A DNA stretch of 64,000 bases from Reichenbachiella ulvae (GTDB lineage Bacteria; Bacteroidota; Bacteroidia; Cytophagales; Cyclobacteriaceae), in assembly GCF_025833875.1 (NCBI RefSeq), contig NZ_JAOYOD010000001.1:186001-250000 (forward strand). The letters are read 5' to 3'. Every line of letters begins with the position of its first letter. The stretch's first letter is position 1. This document shows positions 35,588-44,100 of this stretch, piece after piece. The translations under genes were made by a program, and so were the position numbers. Below the pieces are notes generated by a model. It did no database searches. It had not been told where the DNA came from and saw only the letters and a program-made list of their open reading frames with translations.

Positions 35588-35595
35588 CAAATATA
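35588..35595 (-). promoter_or_regulatory. Candidate -7 element of hemE
   Basis: Minus-strand TATATTTG, exact TAnnTTTG match, ends 18 nt before the HemE ATG. Confidence 0.4.
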
Positions 35596-35647
35596 CATGT
35601 CAATATTGATCGGAGAGGGTGGAATCAGAACAATTTGTCCTGAGCCG

Positions 35648-37117
35648 CTAGAGTTCTCCTTCTTTTAGCTGCTGATTGACGTCTTTGATGATTTGATCCA
35701 TCTCAGCAGCCGATTCTTTGGCGAGTCGAGTTAGTTCTTTCACGTTTTCCTGTTCGGTTTCTTCGGCCAGCAAGGATAGTAAACCAAGAATGTTTGACAG
35801 AGGTCTTCTGATGTTGTGAGAATTCATAAAGGCAAACTCCCTCAGTTGGTTATTCTGTTCTTGGATTACCTTGGTTCTTTTGTTGACCGTCTTCTCTAGA
35901 TTCTGATTGATGCTCTGGATTTTTTCGTTCTGTTGATCTATTTCCATATACAGAGCGATGAGTTTTCGTTCATTTCGTTTTTTGCTAGAATATACCCAGA
36001 TTAGAAAGCCAATCAGAACCGCTGCAAAGAAAAGAGCCACCAGATACATCGTGCTAATAAAACGTTGTTTGAGAAGCTGATTTTGAGATTCCTGTAATAC
36101 TCTTTCTTTTTGCGCTACCTTGTATTTGGCCTCCAGTTCGATCAGATCTGTATATTGTCCTCGTTTGAAGAGGCTATCCTCTAGATCATGGTATTGCTTG
36201 AAAAAGCTTAGCGCTTCTTCAAATTCCTTTTGCTCTCTTTTGACTTCATAGAGATCAAATAATATTTCTTCTTTTTGAGGTATGGATCTTGTTATTTCAG
36301 AGAGGTTCAAAGCATGTTTTAAGGTGTCCTCTGCTGCCTCATATTTTCCTTGTTGATAAAATGAGCGCCCCAAATTCATTAGGTTATTAGTAGCTTCATG
36401 ATAGTCTTTTCTCTCATGATTCATTTTCAGGGCTTGTTTAAAATACTTGTTAGCCTGGTTATATCTGCCTTGTTCCAGGTAAATAACTCCCATATTGTTG
36501 AGGTTGTGAAGCTCTCGTTGGACATCACCATTCTTCTTGTTGAGTGTCATCGCCTGACCAATGAGTTTCAAGGCTGTGTCATACTGGCGCAAGTTTTTAT
36601 AAACTACTGCTTTGTTGTTGAGTAGATGGGCCACCATGGCAATCTCATCAGATTTTTTACAGAATTTCTCCCCTATGTTATAGTATTCAAGGGCTCTTTG
36701 ATAGTCATGTTGTTGCTGAAAATTCCAGGCTATGTTGTTGTTGATTCTGCAAAGCAAGGCATAATGATCAGGCTTATCTTCCAGGTAATCTAGCGCTTTA
36801 AAGTAATGCTCTGTTGACTGTTGAAGCTTGCTGACCTTAAACCATAGATACCCAATTTGGTTATGAGTATCCGCTATCAGTATGATATCATTATTTTCTT
36901 TCCCTATTTCTAAAAGCTCTTCCAGATAAGGTAAGGCTGTTTCAGGATCTGTTTCAATTTCTTCGTCAACCAGAAGTTTTAATACATCCACTCTTTGTTC
37001 AACATTAACAATAGTGTCAAGCTGAACATTGAGAGAATCTGTCTTAGTGACAGGTATTTCTGTATTGCCGAAAAAATTAACAGTATAGAGCAGGAGCCCA
37101 AATAATGCTGCTGACAT
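35648..37117 (-). CDS. TPR sensor protein ending in a lone HisKA-like domain
   Basis: 489 residues. Signal-like N-terminus (ALFGLLLYTVNFFGN), about seven TPR motifs (for example HNLNNMGVIYLEQGRYNQAN, NNLMNLGRSFYQQGKYEAAE) to about 330, one TM helix (FISTMYLVALFFAAVLIGFLIWVY), a coiled coil and then FAFMNSHNIRRPLSNILGLLSLL, an H-box with His434, followed by about 50 helical residues and the stop. The ATP-binding catalytic domain is absent. Either it is a phosphotransfer/dimerisation partner for another kinase or a truncated kinase. No frame continues a catalytic domain downstream. Confidence 0.85.
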   Translation of the reverse strand: MSAALFGLLLYTVNFFGNTEIPVTKTDSLNVQLDTIVNVEQRVDVLKLLVDEEIETDPETALPYLEELLEIGKENNDIILIADTHNQIGYLWFKVSKLQQSTEHYFKALDYLEDKPDHYALLCRINNNIAWNFQQQHDYQRALEYYNIGEKFCKKSDEIAMVAHLLNNKAVVYKNLRQYDTALKLIGQAMTLNKKNGDVQRELHNLNNMGVIYLEQGRYNQANKYFKQALKMNHERKDYHEATNNLMNLGRSFYQQGKYEAAEDTLKHALNLSEITRSIPQKEEILFDLYEVKREQKEFEEALSFFKQYHDLEDSLFKRGQYTDLIELEAKYKVAQKERVLQESQNQLLKQRFISTMYLVALFFAAVLIGFLIWVYSSKKRNERKLIALYMEIDQQNEKIQSINQNLEKTVNKRTKVIQEQNNQLREFAFMNSHNIRRPLSNILGLLSLLAEETEQENVKELTRLAKESAAEMDQIIKDVNQQLKEGEL

Positions 37118-37224
37118 ATTGGTTTATGCTGATAATAATTCTCAAATTATAGGATAAAAATATGATAAGAAAGGATTGGATAAAAAAGATATGGAATAGT
37201 CCAAATCCGAGTCTTAGGCATTGA

Positions 37225-38172
37225 TTATTCTCTCGCAGCTTTTTCTCTGTCTTTTGCTATTTTTTTCGAAGATTGCCCTAATGGTCCAAAGAAATGCTTT
37301 GGATTTTGATCAATATGGATCAGTAGTTTGTCTAGGTCTGTAAGTGCTTGATTTAGATTGTTGTAGAGCGTGTCTTCATTAATGATTTTACCAAGACTAC
37401 CCTGACTTTCGTTGATAGCTGTGATGGTAGTGTCTAATTCCATCATAACTTGATTCAGGTTCGCGATGGTGTTTTCCAATTCTAATGAGTTGATCTTGGA
37501 AAGGGTCGAATCTGCACCGGTTAGAACAGGCTCTAACATATCCACTTTTTGGTTAATATTGACCAATAAACCGTTGATGTTGTTGAAGCTTTTTTCTAGC
37601 CTGGAGTTGTTTTGTACTACCAGCTTGTTGACACTGATCACCGCGGTATTGATGTTGGATAGGGTTTGTTTGAGTTCTTCTCCAGCACCCTCCATTCCCA
37701 GTAGTATTTCATTTAATCGACTGATTGTGACTCCTATATCGTCTGTCAACGGTTCGGCTCGATTCAATATAGCTGCTAGTCCAAGGTCTATTTCACCATT
37801 GATAGTATCTCCACTATTGAGTGGTGTATCGTGGTTTTTGATTTCAAGAAGGATGGATTTACTCCCCAAAAAATCACTGTTCATCAAAATGGCAGAGGTG
37901 CCTTTTCCCACTTTCAGACTTCCTTTTACATCCATTTCCACAATGATCTTGTTGTTTTGGTTTTGTAGGATCTCAATGTTGCTAACCCGTCCTACAGCAT
38001 ATCCATTGACTATGACAGGGTTGGATACATTCAAACCATCTATGTTGTCATATATCGCATAAAACTGTTGGGTGTCAGAGAAGAAATTGTTCCCTTTTAA
38101 AAAATTGAAACCTAGATATAAAATTGCTCCCGAGATAGCGGCAAAAAGGCCGACTTTGATTTCTTTGGTCAC
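37225..38172 (-). CDS. MlaD/MCE family lipid-transport protein
   Basis: 315 residues. N-terminal TM helix (EIKVGLFAAISGAILYLGFNF), then the MCE domain (AIYDNIDGLNVSNPVIVNGYAVGRVSNIEIL, GTSAILMNSDFLGSKSILLEI) and a long coiled coil (ISVNKLVVQNNSRLEKSFNNING...). MlaD proteins form hexameric substrate-binding rings in ABC-driven phospholipid traffic between membranes. No ABC or permease gene lies next to it; amidase follows 8 bp upstream on the same strand, and LptD beyond, forming an envelope-biogenesis neighbourhood. Confidence 0.9.
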   Translation of the reverse strand: MTKEIKVGLFAAISGAILYLGFNFLKGNNFFSDTQQFYAIYDNIDGLNVSNPVIVNGYAVGRVSNIEILQNQNNKIIVEMDVKGSLKVGKGTSAILMNSDFLGSKSILLEIKNHDTPLNSGDTINGEIDLGLAAILNRAEPLTDDIGVTISRLNEILLGMEGAGEELKQTLSNINTAVISVNKLVVQNNSRLEKSFNNINGLLVNINQKVDMLEPVLTGADSTLSKINSLELENTIANLNQVMMELDTTITAINESQGSLGKIINEDTLYNNLNQALTDLDKLLIHIDQNPKHFFGPLGQSSKKIAKDREKAARE

Positions 38173-38180
38173 TAGTGAAG

Positions 38181-38966
38181 TTAGTTTTTAGATTCTAATT
38201 CGTTTTTGTAATCTCTAAATGCTCTAAAGATCCCAGAGGCTATATACGTTTGCTGCAGCTTATCGTTGAGCTCTCGTTCCTCTTTCTCATTACTTAGGAA
38301 TCCTGTTTCTACTAATATGCTTGGCATACTAGTTTTCCAAAGTACTAAAAATCCTGCAGATTTAACACCTCTGCTTCGTCTTCCTACTCGGTTTTTGAAT
38401 TGATCTTCTACATTTTGAGCTAATCTCAAGCTGTTTTCCTGATAGGCACTTTGATATAGTGAAAACAGGATGTAGGACTCTGGCGAATTGGGGTCGAACC
38501 CCTCGTACTGACCTTTGCTGTCCTCTTCCAATGTGATAACGGAGTTTTCACGCTTGGCCACCTCAAAATTTTCATCCGATTTGTGTAAACCCATGATGTA
38601 AGTTTCTGTACCATGCACGGTAGCGCTATATGGAGCAGAATTGCAATGGATCGAAATGAAAAGGTCAGCGTGATTGTTGTTGGCTATATCGGCGCGTTCG
38701 TACAAGGACGGAAAGCTGTCGTCTTTTCTGGTATAGATCACTTCTACATCTGGCAAATATTCATTGATGATTTTACCTGTCTCCAATGCTATATCCAGCG
38801 CGATGTTTTTTTCGAGCGAAAAATCACCTGAGGTACCCTGGTCTTTTCCACCATGTCCCGCATCTATGACAATCTTTCTGATTTTATAATCTTTCACTCC
38901 AGTGGAGTTAAAAGAGACAAATAGAAGACCAATTGCTAAAATCCCGATCACTATGACATTTTTCAT
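38181..38966 (-). CDS. N-acetylmuramoyl-L-alanine amidase (Amidase_3)
   Basis: 261 residues from the ATG at 38966 (the frame extends 15 codons to a TTG). TM/signal segment NVIVIGILAIGLLFVSF, then KIVIDAGHGGKDQGTSGDF (zinc His), ALETGKIINEY, LFISIHCNSAPY (zinc His) and ILVETGFLSNEKEE (catalytic Glu). Cleaves the amide between muramic acid and L-Ala of peptidoglycan. Directly downstream of mlaD (8 bp) and divergent from LptD. Confidence 0.93.
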   Translation of the reverse strand: MKNVIVIGILAIGLLFVSFNSTGVKDYKIRKIVIDAGHGGKDQGTSGDFSLEKNIALDIALETGKIINEYLPDVEVIYTRKDDSFPSLYERADIANNNHADLFISIHCNSAPYSATVHGTETYIMGLHKSDENFEVAKRENSVITLEEDSKGQYEGFDPNSPESYILFSLYQSAYQENSLRLAQNVEDQFKNRVGRRSRGVKSAGFLVLWKTSMPSILVETGFLSNEKEERELNDKLQQTYIASGIFRAFRDYKNELESKN

Positions 38967-39027
38967 TCGGAAGAAGTTGTTTAGAACTTTATTGGCAATA
39001 TTTTTGTACAAAAATGTATATTTTTAA

Positions 39028-41853
39028 TTGAAACTGAAAATCCTAGTGCCCAATATAAAATGCCTGTTTCTCTGTTTATCACTCGTCTTTTTTGGGGTCA
39101 AAGGATACTCACAAAACCTGTCAATCGACACGGCACAAGTATTACAAAAGGTCGATTTCTTCATTTCTAACGGTTATTTAGATTCTCTCCAGGCCTACCC
39201 TGAATATCGTAGTTTCCTGCCTGATTCAATTCTAGCTATGATTCCATCACAAATGGACTCTGTAGTAGCTGATACAGTTCAGGTTCCTCAGAAGAAAAGC
39301 CGCAATGATGTCACCACCACGGTCAACTATCAATCCAAGGATTCGATCTACTTTGATTTGACCAATCAAAAAATGTACCTATATGGTGAAGGAAGTATAG
39401 ATTATGGAAATATTTCTTTGACAGGGGAGAGAATTGAGATGGATTGGGTGGAGAATACGATACAAGCTACTTACATTTTGGATGATAGTACTGGTAGAAA
39501 AGTAGGGAAGCCGGTCTTTACGGAAGGAGGCGATAGCTACGAGACAGATGATATGATTTATAATTTCAAGACCAAGAAGGCCTTGATTAATGGGATCATT
39601 ACTGAGCAAGATGGCGCATACATGCATGGCGCTAGAGTCAAAAAGAATGAAAAGGATGAGATGTATATCCGTGATGCCAAATACACTACATGCGATTTGG
39701 AGCATCCACATTACTATATCAGAGCCACCAAATTGAAAGTGATACCGAAGGATCGTGTTTTGTCGGGTTGGTTCAATATTTATTTTGGTGAAATTCCTAC
39801 ACCTATTGGGTTTCCCTTTGGTATGTTCCCCTCTCCAAGAGAAAAGAATTCAGGGATCATTTTTCCAGGATATGGAGAGGATAACAATCGTGGGTTCTTC
39901 CTGCGCGGAGCGGGTTACTACTTCGATATCAGTGAGTATATGGATCTGAAAATCACGGGAGACCTCTACACCAATGGTAGTTATGGCTTGAATGGAGCGA
40001 CTACCTACAAAAAGCGCTATCGGTATAACGGAAATTTGGCAGTGCGCTATAACAAAACAATGAGCCCGCAGTTTGAGGATAATTCCTTTTCCAAGGATGT
40101 TTGGGTCAACTGGAGCCATACTCCACAGTCTTATGGTAGTTCTCGTTTTTCAGCTTCAGTATCGGGGGGTACGACTACCTATAGCGCCAATGCGAATAAC
40201 GTAGGTTATGATTATACCCAAAGTATCAATGCACAGTTCAACTCTAATATTTCTTATAGTAAGACTTTTCAAGGGACTCCTTTCAATATGACGGTGAATG
40301 CGCGTCATAGCCAGAACATCAGTACCGGAGTGGTAAATATGACACTCCCAGAGATTAGTTTTAATGCTTCCAGAATTCAGCCCTTCAAGAATGTGGGTAA
40401 TATGAAAAATAATGCGCTGGGCAAATTAGGATTTACTTATAGATTGTCTGCGAAGAGTGAAGTGACCAATTCACCAGTTAACTTACCTGGGTATGTTGTT
40501 AACTCCAATGTGGCGTCAGATGAAGTCATCAATTTCAACGGAGAAAATATGGATCTTTTGCTGAGTCGAGCCAAGATGGGGGCCAGACATCAGATTCCAG
40601 TTTCTACCTCATTTAATATGTTAAAGTACTTTACTGTAAGCCCAAGTTTTAACTATACAGAGGTTTGGTATCCACAGGAGCTGGGCTACGAGTACAATCA
40701 GGAATTAGAAGGTGTAGAGGTTGATACGGTTTCTGGATTTTCTAGAGCTGGTTGGTGGAGTTCGGGTGCATCTATGTCCACTCGACTTTATGGTATGTAC
40801 AATTTCAGAAGTGAGAAGGTCAAGGCCATTAGACACGTGATGACTCCAAATGTAGGTTTTAGTTACAGCCCTGATTTTGGAGATCCTGCAAAGGGGACTT
40901 ACCAGGAAGTTCAAACTAGTGAAAGTGGAAGAACACAGGTATTGTCCAAATACCAAGGATTTGCCTACGGAGGCCCATCTTTGGGAGAAAGTGCGAGCGT
41001 ATCCCTCTCTCTGAATAATAATATCGAGATGAAGGTCAAATCCAAAGTTGATTCTGTGGAGGAGTATAAGAAGATCAAAATCTTCGATAACCTCTCCATG
41101 TCTACCAGTTACAATTTTCTGGCGGATTCCTTCAATTTGAGTGATTTCAATTGGAATGCCAGGACTTCTTTTTTCAAAGGGGCGGTCTTTGTGAGTTTGA
41201 GCGGTACGATCGATCCATATATTTATGTACTGGATAGTATCCAGGAGACATCCAGAGGGGATCAGGTTCATCAGAGGCAAATAGATCAGTTCGCCTGGAA
41301 TAATGGTAAGGGTATTGGGCAATTGACCCGAACGAGCATGTCTGTCGGCTTTAAACTGCAACCTAAAGGCTCTAAAAACAATGATAAGAATCCAACAGGC
41401 GATCCGAATGCCAATGACCCTTTCAGCAACAATGGTTTTATCAATGAGGATGAAAAATTTCAGGCTGGTAATGTAGATGATTTTATTTCTTACGATCCTA
41501 ACATGTACGTGCCGTGGAATGTTCCCTGGAGTTTGAATGTGAACTACTCTCTCAACTATAATAAGCGAGGTTTTGAGGATTATACGATCACTCAAACGTT
41601 AAACTTTAGTGGTTCCTTGAGTATCACAGATAAAACCAGAATGAATTTCAACTCAGGTTATGATCTGGAGGCTAAGGAATTTACAGTTACCAGACTCAAT
41701 GTGACTAGAGATCTTCACTGTTGGAATATTTCCTTTAACTGGGTGCCGTTTGGTCCACGTCAATCTTATTACGTAAGGATTGCGGTGAATTCTGCTATGT
41801 TGAAGGATCTGAAGCTGGACAAGAGAAGCCAGTCTACGTACACCAGTTTCTAA
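39028..41853 (+). CDS. LptD-like LPS assembly outer-membrane protein
   Basis: 941 residues. TTG start chosen because it gives a complete signal peptide (CLFLCLSLVFFGVKGYSQ); no ATG is available before it. OstA-like periplasmic jelly roll (VNYQSKDSIYFDLTNQKMYLYGEGSI, DDMIYNFKTKKALINGIITE) from about 90 to 230, then an LptD beta-barrel (GRRKVGKPVF..., FGEIPTPIGFPFGMFPSPRE...) with alternating aromatic strands to the C-terminus ending TSF. Delivers LPS to the outer leaflet with LptE. The amidase-LptD divergent arrangement recurs in Bacteroidota and supports the call. Confidence 0.88.
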   Translation: MKLKILVPNIKCLFLCLSLVFFGVKGYSQNLSIDTAQVLQKVDFFISNGYLDSLQAYPEYRSFLPDSILAMIPSQMDSVVADTVQVPQKKSRNDVTTTVNYQSKDSIYFDLTNQKMYLYGEGSIDYGNISLTGERIEMDWVENTIQATYILDDSTGRKVGKPVFTEGGDSYETDDMIYNFKTKKALINGIITEQDGAYMHGARVKKNEKDEMYIRDAKYTTCDLEHPHYYIRATKLKVIPKDRVLSGWFNIYFGEIPTPIGFPFGMFPSPREKNSGIIFPGYGEDNNRGFFLRGAGYYFDISEYMDLKITGDLYTNGSYGLNGATTYKKRYRYNGNLAVRYNKTMSPQFEDNSFSKDVWVNWSHTPQSYGSSRFSASVSGGTTTYSANANNVGYDYTQSINAQFNSNISYSKTFQGTPFNMTVNARHSQNISTGVVNMTLPEISFNASRIQPFKNVGNMKNNALGKLGFTYRLSAKSEVTNSPVNLPGYVVNSNVASDEVINFNGENMDLLLSRAKMGARHQIPVSTSFNMLKYFTVSPSFNYTEVWYPQELGYEYNQELEGVEVDTVSGFSRAGWWSSGASMSTRLYGMYNFRSEKVKAIRHVMTPNVGFSYSPDFGDPAKGTYQEVQTSESGRTQVLSKYQGFAYGGPSLGESASVSLSLNNNIEMKVKSKVDSVEEYKKIKIFDNLSMSTSYNFLADSFNLSDFNWNARTSFFKGAVFVSLSGTIDPYIYVLDSIQETSRGDQVHQRQIDQFAWNNGKGIGQLTRTSMSVGFKLQPKGSKNNDKNPTGDPNANDPFSNNGFINEDEKFQAGNVDDFISYDPNMYVPWNVPWSLNVNYSLNYNKRGFEDYTITQTLNFSGSLSITDKTRMNFNSGYDLEAKEFTVTRLNVTRDLHCWNISFNWVPFGPRQSYYVRIAVNSAMLKDLKLDKRSQSTYTSF

Positions 41854-41949
41854 TGGTTTCTTAGTTTGGAGTGATTGCTCGTGAAAGACCGGGTGATTTA
41901 TTTAATCTTTATTTCATGGGCTTTGTGGCTTCCTTTTGGGGGAGCCTTC

Positions 41950-41957
41950 TATTTTTG
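41950..41957 (+). promoter_or_regulatory. -7-like element ending 5 nt before the MFS ATG
   Basis: TATTTTTG, exact TAnnTTTG match, ends 5 nt before the ATG at 41963; third example in the window of this short spacing. Confidence 0.4.
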
Positions 41958-41962
41958 CATCC

Positions 41963-43141
41963 ATGAACAACAACTCCATTTATACCCTTCAATTCATGCT
42001 GCTATGCTTTAGTGGCTTTCTTTTTTTTAGTAGTTTCAACATGATCATACCTGAGTTGCCCTCACATCTGGAGACCATGGGAGGAGGGGACTACAAAGGG
42101 TTGATTATTGCGCTTTTTACTTTGACAGCTGGTCTTTCAAGGCCTTTTAGTGGTAAGCTGGCTGATAGAGTAGGGCGAGTACCTGTCATGATAGTGGGGG
42201 CTATAGTTTGTGGAGTTGCGGGTGTTTTGTATCCCTTTGCTAATACGCTTTGGGCCTTTTTTCTCCTTCGTTTGTTTCATGGCTTTTCTACAGGTTTTAA
42301 ACCAACCGGAACCTCCGCCTATGTAGCCGATATCATTCCGTTGAACAAAAGGGGAGAGGCCATGGGCGTACTTGGATTTTTTGGAAGTATGGGAATGGCA
42401 GCTGGTCCTTCGATAGGTCCTCTGATTGCAAAACATTTTTCTTTGGATATCATGTTTTATACCTCTGCATTTTTTGCGGTACTTTCTGTTCTCATCTTGA
42501 TAGGGATGAAGGAAACCTTAAAGAATACTGAGCGAGTGGGCTGGAAACATTTTGTAGTGAGAAAAGAAGAGATTTATGAGCCCAGGGTTTTATCTCCATC
42601 GATTATGATGATGCTTTTGGTCTTTGCATTCGGTGCGATTGTAACGGTAATTCCTGATATCAGCGACCAAATGGGCCTTTCTAATAGGGGATTGTTTTTT
42701 ACTTATTTTACCATCGCCTCGCTGATGGTGAGATTGCTGGCTGGCAAAGCTTCAGATAAATATGGACGTGTGCCAGTATTGAAAGTGGGTAGTGCAATAT
42801 TGCTCGCAGCTTTGCTGTTGTTGGCCAATGCCAATTCTGCCTTCTTGTTGTTAACTACTGCGGTACTGTATGGCGTAGGAGTAGGGATGTGCTCGCCTAC
42901 TATTTTTGCTTGGACGATTGATTTGAGTGATGACAAGCATCGAGGACGCGGCATGGCTACTATGTATATCTTTTTAGAGATAGGAATAGGAATGGGTGCC
43001 CTGCTTGGTGGCTGGGTTTATGGAAATGACTTGAGTAATATTCCTATTGTATTCTATACTTGTGCTGTATGTATTGTCACAGCGTTGATCTATTTGTTTT
43101 CTAAAACAGTGCGTAACTTGCCCCGAGTAAATGAGATTTGA
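41963..43141 (+). CDS. MFS transporter
   Basis: 392 residues from the ATG at 41963 (the frame runs nine codons further to a TTG). Twelve TM helices with the MFS A-motif variant GKLADRVGRVPVMIVG between TM2 and TM3, KPTGTSAYVADIIP near TM5, and GKASDKYGRVPVLKVGSA between TM8 and TM9. Substrate not readable; the close relatives by motif are drug/small-molecule exporters. The next gene overlaps its stop region. Confidence 0.88.
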   Translation: MNNNSIYTLQFMLLCFSGFLFFSSFNMIIPELPSHLETMGGGDYKGLIIALFTLTAGLSRPFSGKLADRVGRVPVMIVGAIVCGVAGVLYPFANTLWAFFLLRLFHGFSTGFKPTGTSAYVADIIPLNKRGEAMGVLGFFGSMGMAAGPSIGPLIAKHFSLDIMFYTSAFFAVLSVLILIGMKETLKNTERVGWKHFVVRKEEIYEPRVLSPSIMMMLLVFAFGAIVTVIPDISDQMGLSNRGLFFTYFTIASLMVRLLAGKASDKYGRVPVLKVGSAILLAALLLLANANSAFLLLTTAVLYGVGVGMCSPTIFAWTIDLSDDKHRGRGMATMYIFLEIGIGMGALLGGWVYGNDLSNIPIVFYTCAVCIVTALIYLFSKTVRNLPRVNEI

Positions 43142-43142
43142 G

Positions 43143-43826
43143 ATGGAGCTAAATTCGAAAAAGATAACTCAGTACGTTTTTGTTGGTGTGGTGGTAGTAG
43201 AGTTACTGGCACTGATGATGGGATGGGAACATGTGCGTCATTTTTCTAAACCCATGTTGATGCCTGTTTTGCTTTTTTACCTCCGACAGGGGACTACTGG
43301 CAGACTGAGCCCGTCTTTTCTTTTTGCTGCAGTGGCTTTGATATTTTCCTTTGTTGGGGATTCGTTCTTGATGTATGAGGGGGAAATGTATTTTATGATC
43401 GGGCTGGCGGCTTTTGCTGTTGCACATATCGCCTACATCGTTGCGTTTTCCAATGCAGTTAATGAAAATACTCAAGGGCCCAATCCATTGGCAAAGGTGT
43501 TGTATGCCATTCCTTTTGTGTTCTTGTTTGTCTTTTTGTTGATGGCAATCTGGTCCAATTTAGGAGGGCTGAAGATTCCAGTAGCTGTTTATGCAGCTAT
43601 TTTAATCTCGATGGTTTTAGCCGCTATTTACAGGCATAACCGATCCAATATAGATAGTGTGAGAGGCGTGATTTTTGGGGCGATTCTTTTCTTGCTATCA
43701 GATTCCCTTCTGGCACTCAATATGTTTTTTGAACCGATGCAGAATGCCGGGATTTGGATCATGTCAACTTACATCCTTGCCCAATGGAATATCATCAATG
43801 GTTTGCAAAAGCATTATAATTATTAA
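43143..43826 (+). CDS. Lysoplasmalogenase-type (YhhN family) membrane protein
   Basis: About 227 residues, eight predicted TM helices. YVFVGVVVVELLALMMGWEHVRHFSKPMLMPVLLFYLRQ and ALIFSFVGDSFLM carry the conserved KP and D residues of the TMEM86/YhhN family, and LFLLSDSLLALNMF repeats the D motif. Animal members hydrolyse the vinyl-ether bond of lysoplasmalogen; bacterial role unknown. ATG 43143 chosen; ATG 43131 overlaps the previous stop and is possible, so the gene is translationally coupled to the MFS gene. Confidence 0.85.
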   Translation: MELNSKKITQYVFVGVVVVELLALMMGWEHVRHFSKPMLMPVLLFYLRQGTTGRLSPSFLFAAVALIFSFVGDSFLMYEGEMYFMIGLAAFAVAHIAYIVAFSNAVNENTQGPNPLAKVLYAIPFVFLFVFLLMAIWSNLGGLKIPVAVYAAILISMVLAAIYRHNRSNIDSVRGVIFGAILFLLSDSLLALNMFFEPMQNAGIWIMSTYILAQWNIINGLQKHYNY

Positions 43827-43854
43827 GATTCAAGATTCAAGATTCAAGATTCAA
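43827..43854. repeat. GATTCAA heptanucleotide, four tandem copies
   Basis: Four exact 7-bp units immediately after the YhhN stop codon and before the convergent ferredoxin gene's end (43870). Heptanucleotide simple repeats of this kind expand and shrink by slippage. Confidence 0.9.
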
Positions 43855-43869
43855 GAATTTTATTAATGG

Positions 43870-44097
43870 TTATTTACCATTGATCTTGATGATATTGACT
43901 GGGCAGCTGGCAGCTGCGCGTTTGTTTTCTTCCAGTTCCTCTTCGTGTGCATCTACGTGATAGATACCTTTCTTTTGTTTACCACCAACCAGGGTACACC
44001 GACCATCTTTTTTTGAAATCCTCCAGCGATCAGGAGCGATTTCAACGCAAGCAAAACAGCCGATGCATTTGTCTCTGTAATGGGTGATTTTGAACAT
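43870..44097 (-). CDS. Small ferredoxin, one [4Fe-4S] cluster
   Basis: 75 residues. CIGCFACVEIAPDRW and AASCPVNIIKI give the CxxCxxC...CP pattern of a single [4Fe-4S] ferredoxin; two extra Cys positions (one at 34) may be structural. Immediately downstream of the U32 peptidase gene (3 bp gap) in a queD-U32-ferredoxin operon, so it probably supplies electrons to the U32 enzyme, whose family needs reduced iron-sulphur chemistry. Confidence 0.9.
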   Translation of the reverse strand: MFKITHYRDKCIGCFACVEIAPDRWRISKKDGRCTLVGGKQKKGIYHVDAHEEELEENKRAAASCPVNIIKINGK

Positions 44098-44100
44098 TCC

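Noticed and set aside
37466..38062. 198-residue frame opposite mlaD
   Set aside because: Antisense to a clear MCE protein; no signal, motif or spacing argues for expression.
40705..41595. 296-residue antisense frame inside the LptD gene
   Set aside because: Entirely opposite a well-supported LptD barrel; translation is rich in Ile/Arg runs typical of antisense reading of beta-strand codons.
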